From the NCBI GenBank assembly GCA_017421145.1, contig JAFOTA010000245.1:1-6082 (forward strand): DNA of 6,082 bases, given 5' to 3'. Source of the DNA: Treponema sp. (GTDB taxonomy: Bacteria; Spirochaetota; Spirochaetia; Treponematales; Treponemataceae). Each line of letters opens with the position of its first letter. The stretch's first letter is position 1. Below the pieces are notes generated by a model. That model was given only the letters and a program-made list of their open reading frames with translations, searched no databases and was not told where the DNA came from. Position numbers and translations under genes: made by a program. Positions 5,920-6,082 of the stretch are shown here, one piece after another.

Positions 5920-6082
5920 ATGAAAAAAATCAGAAAAAAATGCATGAACCTATTGACACGCATAAAAGATATTATACACTCGCATACCGCATACCGCATA
6001 CCGCATACCGCATACCGCATAAAATCTGCTTCATTCCGTCAATATTCACCGCATTCATTTTCTTTTCTTCATGTGAATTACC
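5920..6082 (+). CDS. Hypothetical partial ORF containing in-frame heptanucleotide repeats
   Basis: I do not recognise this as a known family. The ATG at 5920 has an excellent GGAGG site (5909-5913) and a promoter candidate. The frame stays open to the window edge for 54 codons. It begins with a basic stretch (MKKIRKKCMNLLTRIKD), passes through the CGCATAC repeat, which encodes cycles of the heptapeptide RIPHTAY, and continues as KSASFRQYSPHSFSF, which has no recognisable character. The sequence right of the repeat looks far more protein-like in a different frame (see the alternative reading from 5940), where it forms a lipoprotein signal. One more repeat copy, or two fewer, would put this start in that frame. 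I therefore read the present frame as a possible off state of a phase-variable gene. The alternative is that the ATG at 5920 starts only a short non-functional peptide. Confidence 0.4.
   Translation, partial: MKKIRKKCMNLLTRIKDIIHSHTAYRIPHTAYRIKSASFRQYSPHSFSFLHVNY
5940..6082 (+). CDS. Alternative reading: partial lipoprotein-like N-terminus
   Basis: A second frame opens at ATG 5940 and also runs through the repeats to the window edge. After the repeat (about residues 15-27) comes KICFIPSIFTAFIFFSSC (28-45). This is a Lys start, a hydrophobic core of about 13 residues and a lipobox FSSC with Cys45 as the candidate lipidated residue, followed by Glu-Leu. The pattern fits a lipoprotein signal peptide, with the loose -3 position that spirochaetes tolerate. 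The ATG at 5940 has no Shine-Dalgarno site, and the resulting 27-residue N-region would be unusually long. The proper start may therefore be the ATG at 5920 in a different repeat state, or a start I cannot see. The mature protein lies outside the window, so its function is unknown. Confidence 0.35.
   Translation, partial: MHEPIDTHKRYYTLAYRIPHTAYRIPHKICFIPSIFTAFIFFSSCEL
5953..5980 (+). promoter_or_regulatory. Possible second promoter directly before the repeat tract
   Basis: A perfect -35 TTGACA (5953-5958) stands 16 bp from TACACT (5975-5980; 4 of 6 matches). The repeat tract begins at the next base. If it is used, transcription would start inside the repeats and copy number would change the leader rather than a reading frame. 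The match overlaps the ORF and may be coincidental. Confidence 0.25.
5981..6021 (+). repeat. Tandem heptanucleotide repeat (CGCATAC)5 plus CGCATA
   Basis: There are five perfect copies of CGCATAC (5981-6015) followed by six bases of a sixth copy (6016-6021). The unit is not a multiple of three, so each gain or loss shifts any frame read through it, and no + strand frame has a stop within the tract. The 9-mer CGCATAAAA occurs both before (5959-5967) and at the end of the tract (6016-6024), which may reflect how the tract grew. Perfect identity of the copies suggests recent slippage. Confidence 0.95.

Noticed and set aside
5981..6021. CRISPR array
   Set aside because: The 7-nt units are directly adjacent with no spacers and are far shorter than CRISPR repeats; this is a simple tandem repeat.

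Overview
The window holds a complete SUF-type iron-sulfur cluster assembly operon, sufC-sufB-sufD-sufS-sufU, on the + strand. It is joined on the left to the broken end of a type I restriction gene (hsdR). On the right it meets a convergent HU/DNABII histone-like gene. Beyond HU lies a divergent promoter region and the start of a + strand ORF that contains a tandem heptanucleotide repeat. The Fe-S scaffold gene is SufU rather than SufE or IscU, SufD is short, and there is no sufA or sufE. This pattern points to an anaerobic or fermentative bacterium of the Firmicutes, Fusobacteria or Spirochaetes type. The loose, Phe-rich lipobox at the right end would suit a spirochaete such as Treponema. The assignment is inference and not firm.

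Layout. Positions 2-349: an hsdR fragment whose reading frame follows the family up to about position 305, then changes to unrelated residues and stops inside sufC. Positions 330-5422: five tightly packed suf genes. sufC/sufB overlap by 14 nt, sufB/sufD by 1 nt, sufD/sufS by 4 nt, and sufS/sufU are 21 nt apart; each has a visible Shine-Dalgarno site. Positions 5427-5461: a hairpin terminator serving both converging units. Positions 5486-5764 (-): HU. Positions 5765-6082: a divergent intergenic region with a 15-bp palindrome that can supply the -35 boxes of both divergent promoters, then a strongly initiated partial ORF with five copies of CGCATAC.

How the genes work together. SufS takes sulfur from cysteine as a persulfide on Cys368. 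Zn-bound SufU accepts that sulfur. The SufB-SufC2-SufD scaffold, driven by SufC ATP hydrolysis, builds the cluster. All the key residues I looked for are present: SufS Lys228, His349 and Cys368; SufU Cys38, Asp40, Cys64 and Cys128; SufB Cys381 and Glu410; SufD His309; and all SufC ATPase motifs. The machine should therefore be functional.

The parts most worth a second look are the right-edge ORF and the left edge. At the right edge a 7-nt repeat, whose unit is not a multiple of 3, sits between a strong start site and a lipoprotein-like signal sequence in another frame, which is the layout of a phase-variable surface lipoprotein gene. At the left edge the suf operon appears to have lost its native upstream region at an abrupt junction with hsdR, which may be a real rearrangement or an assembly chimera.
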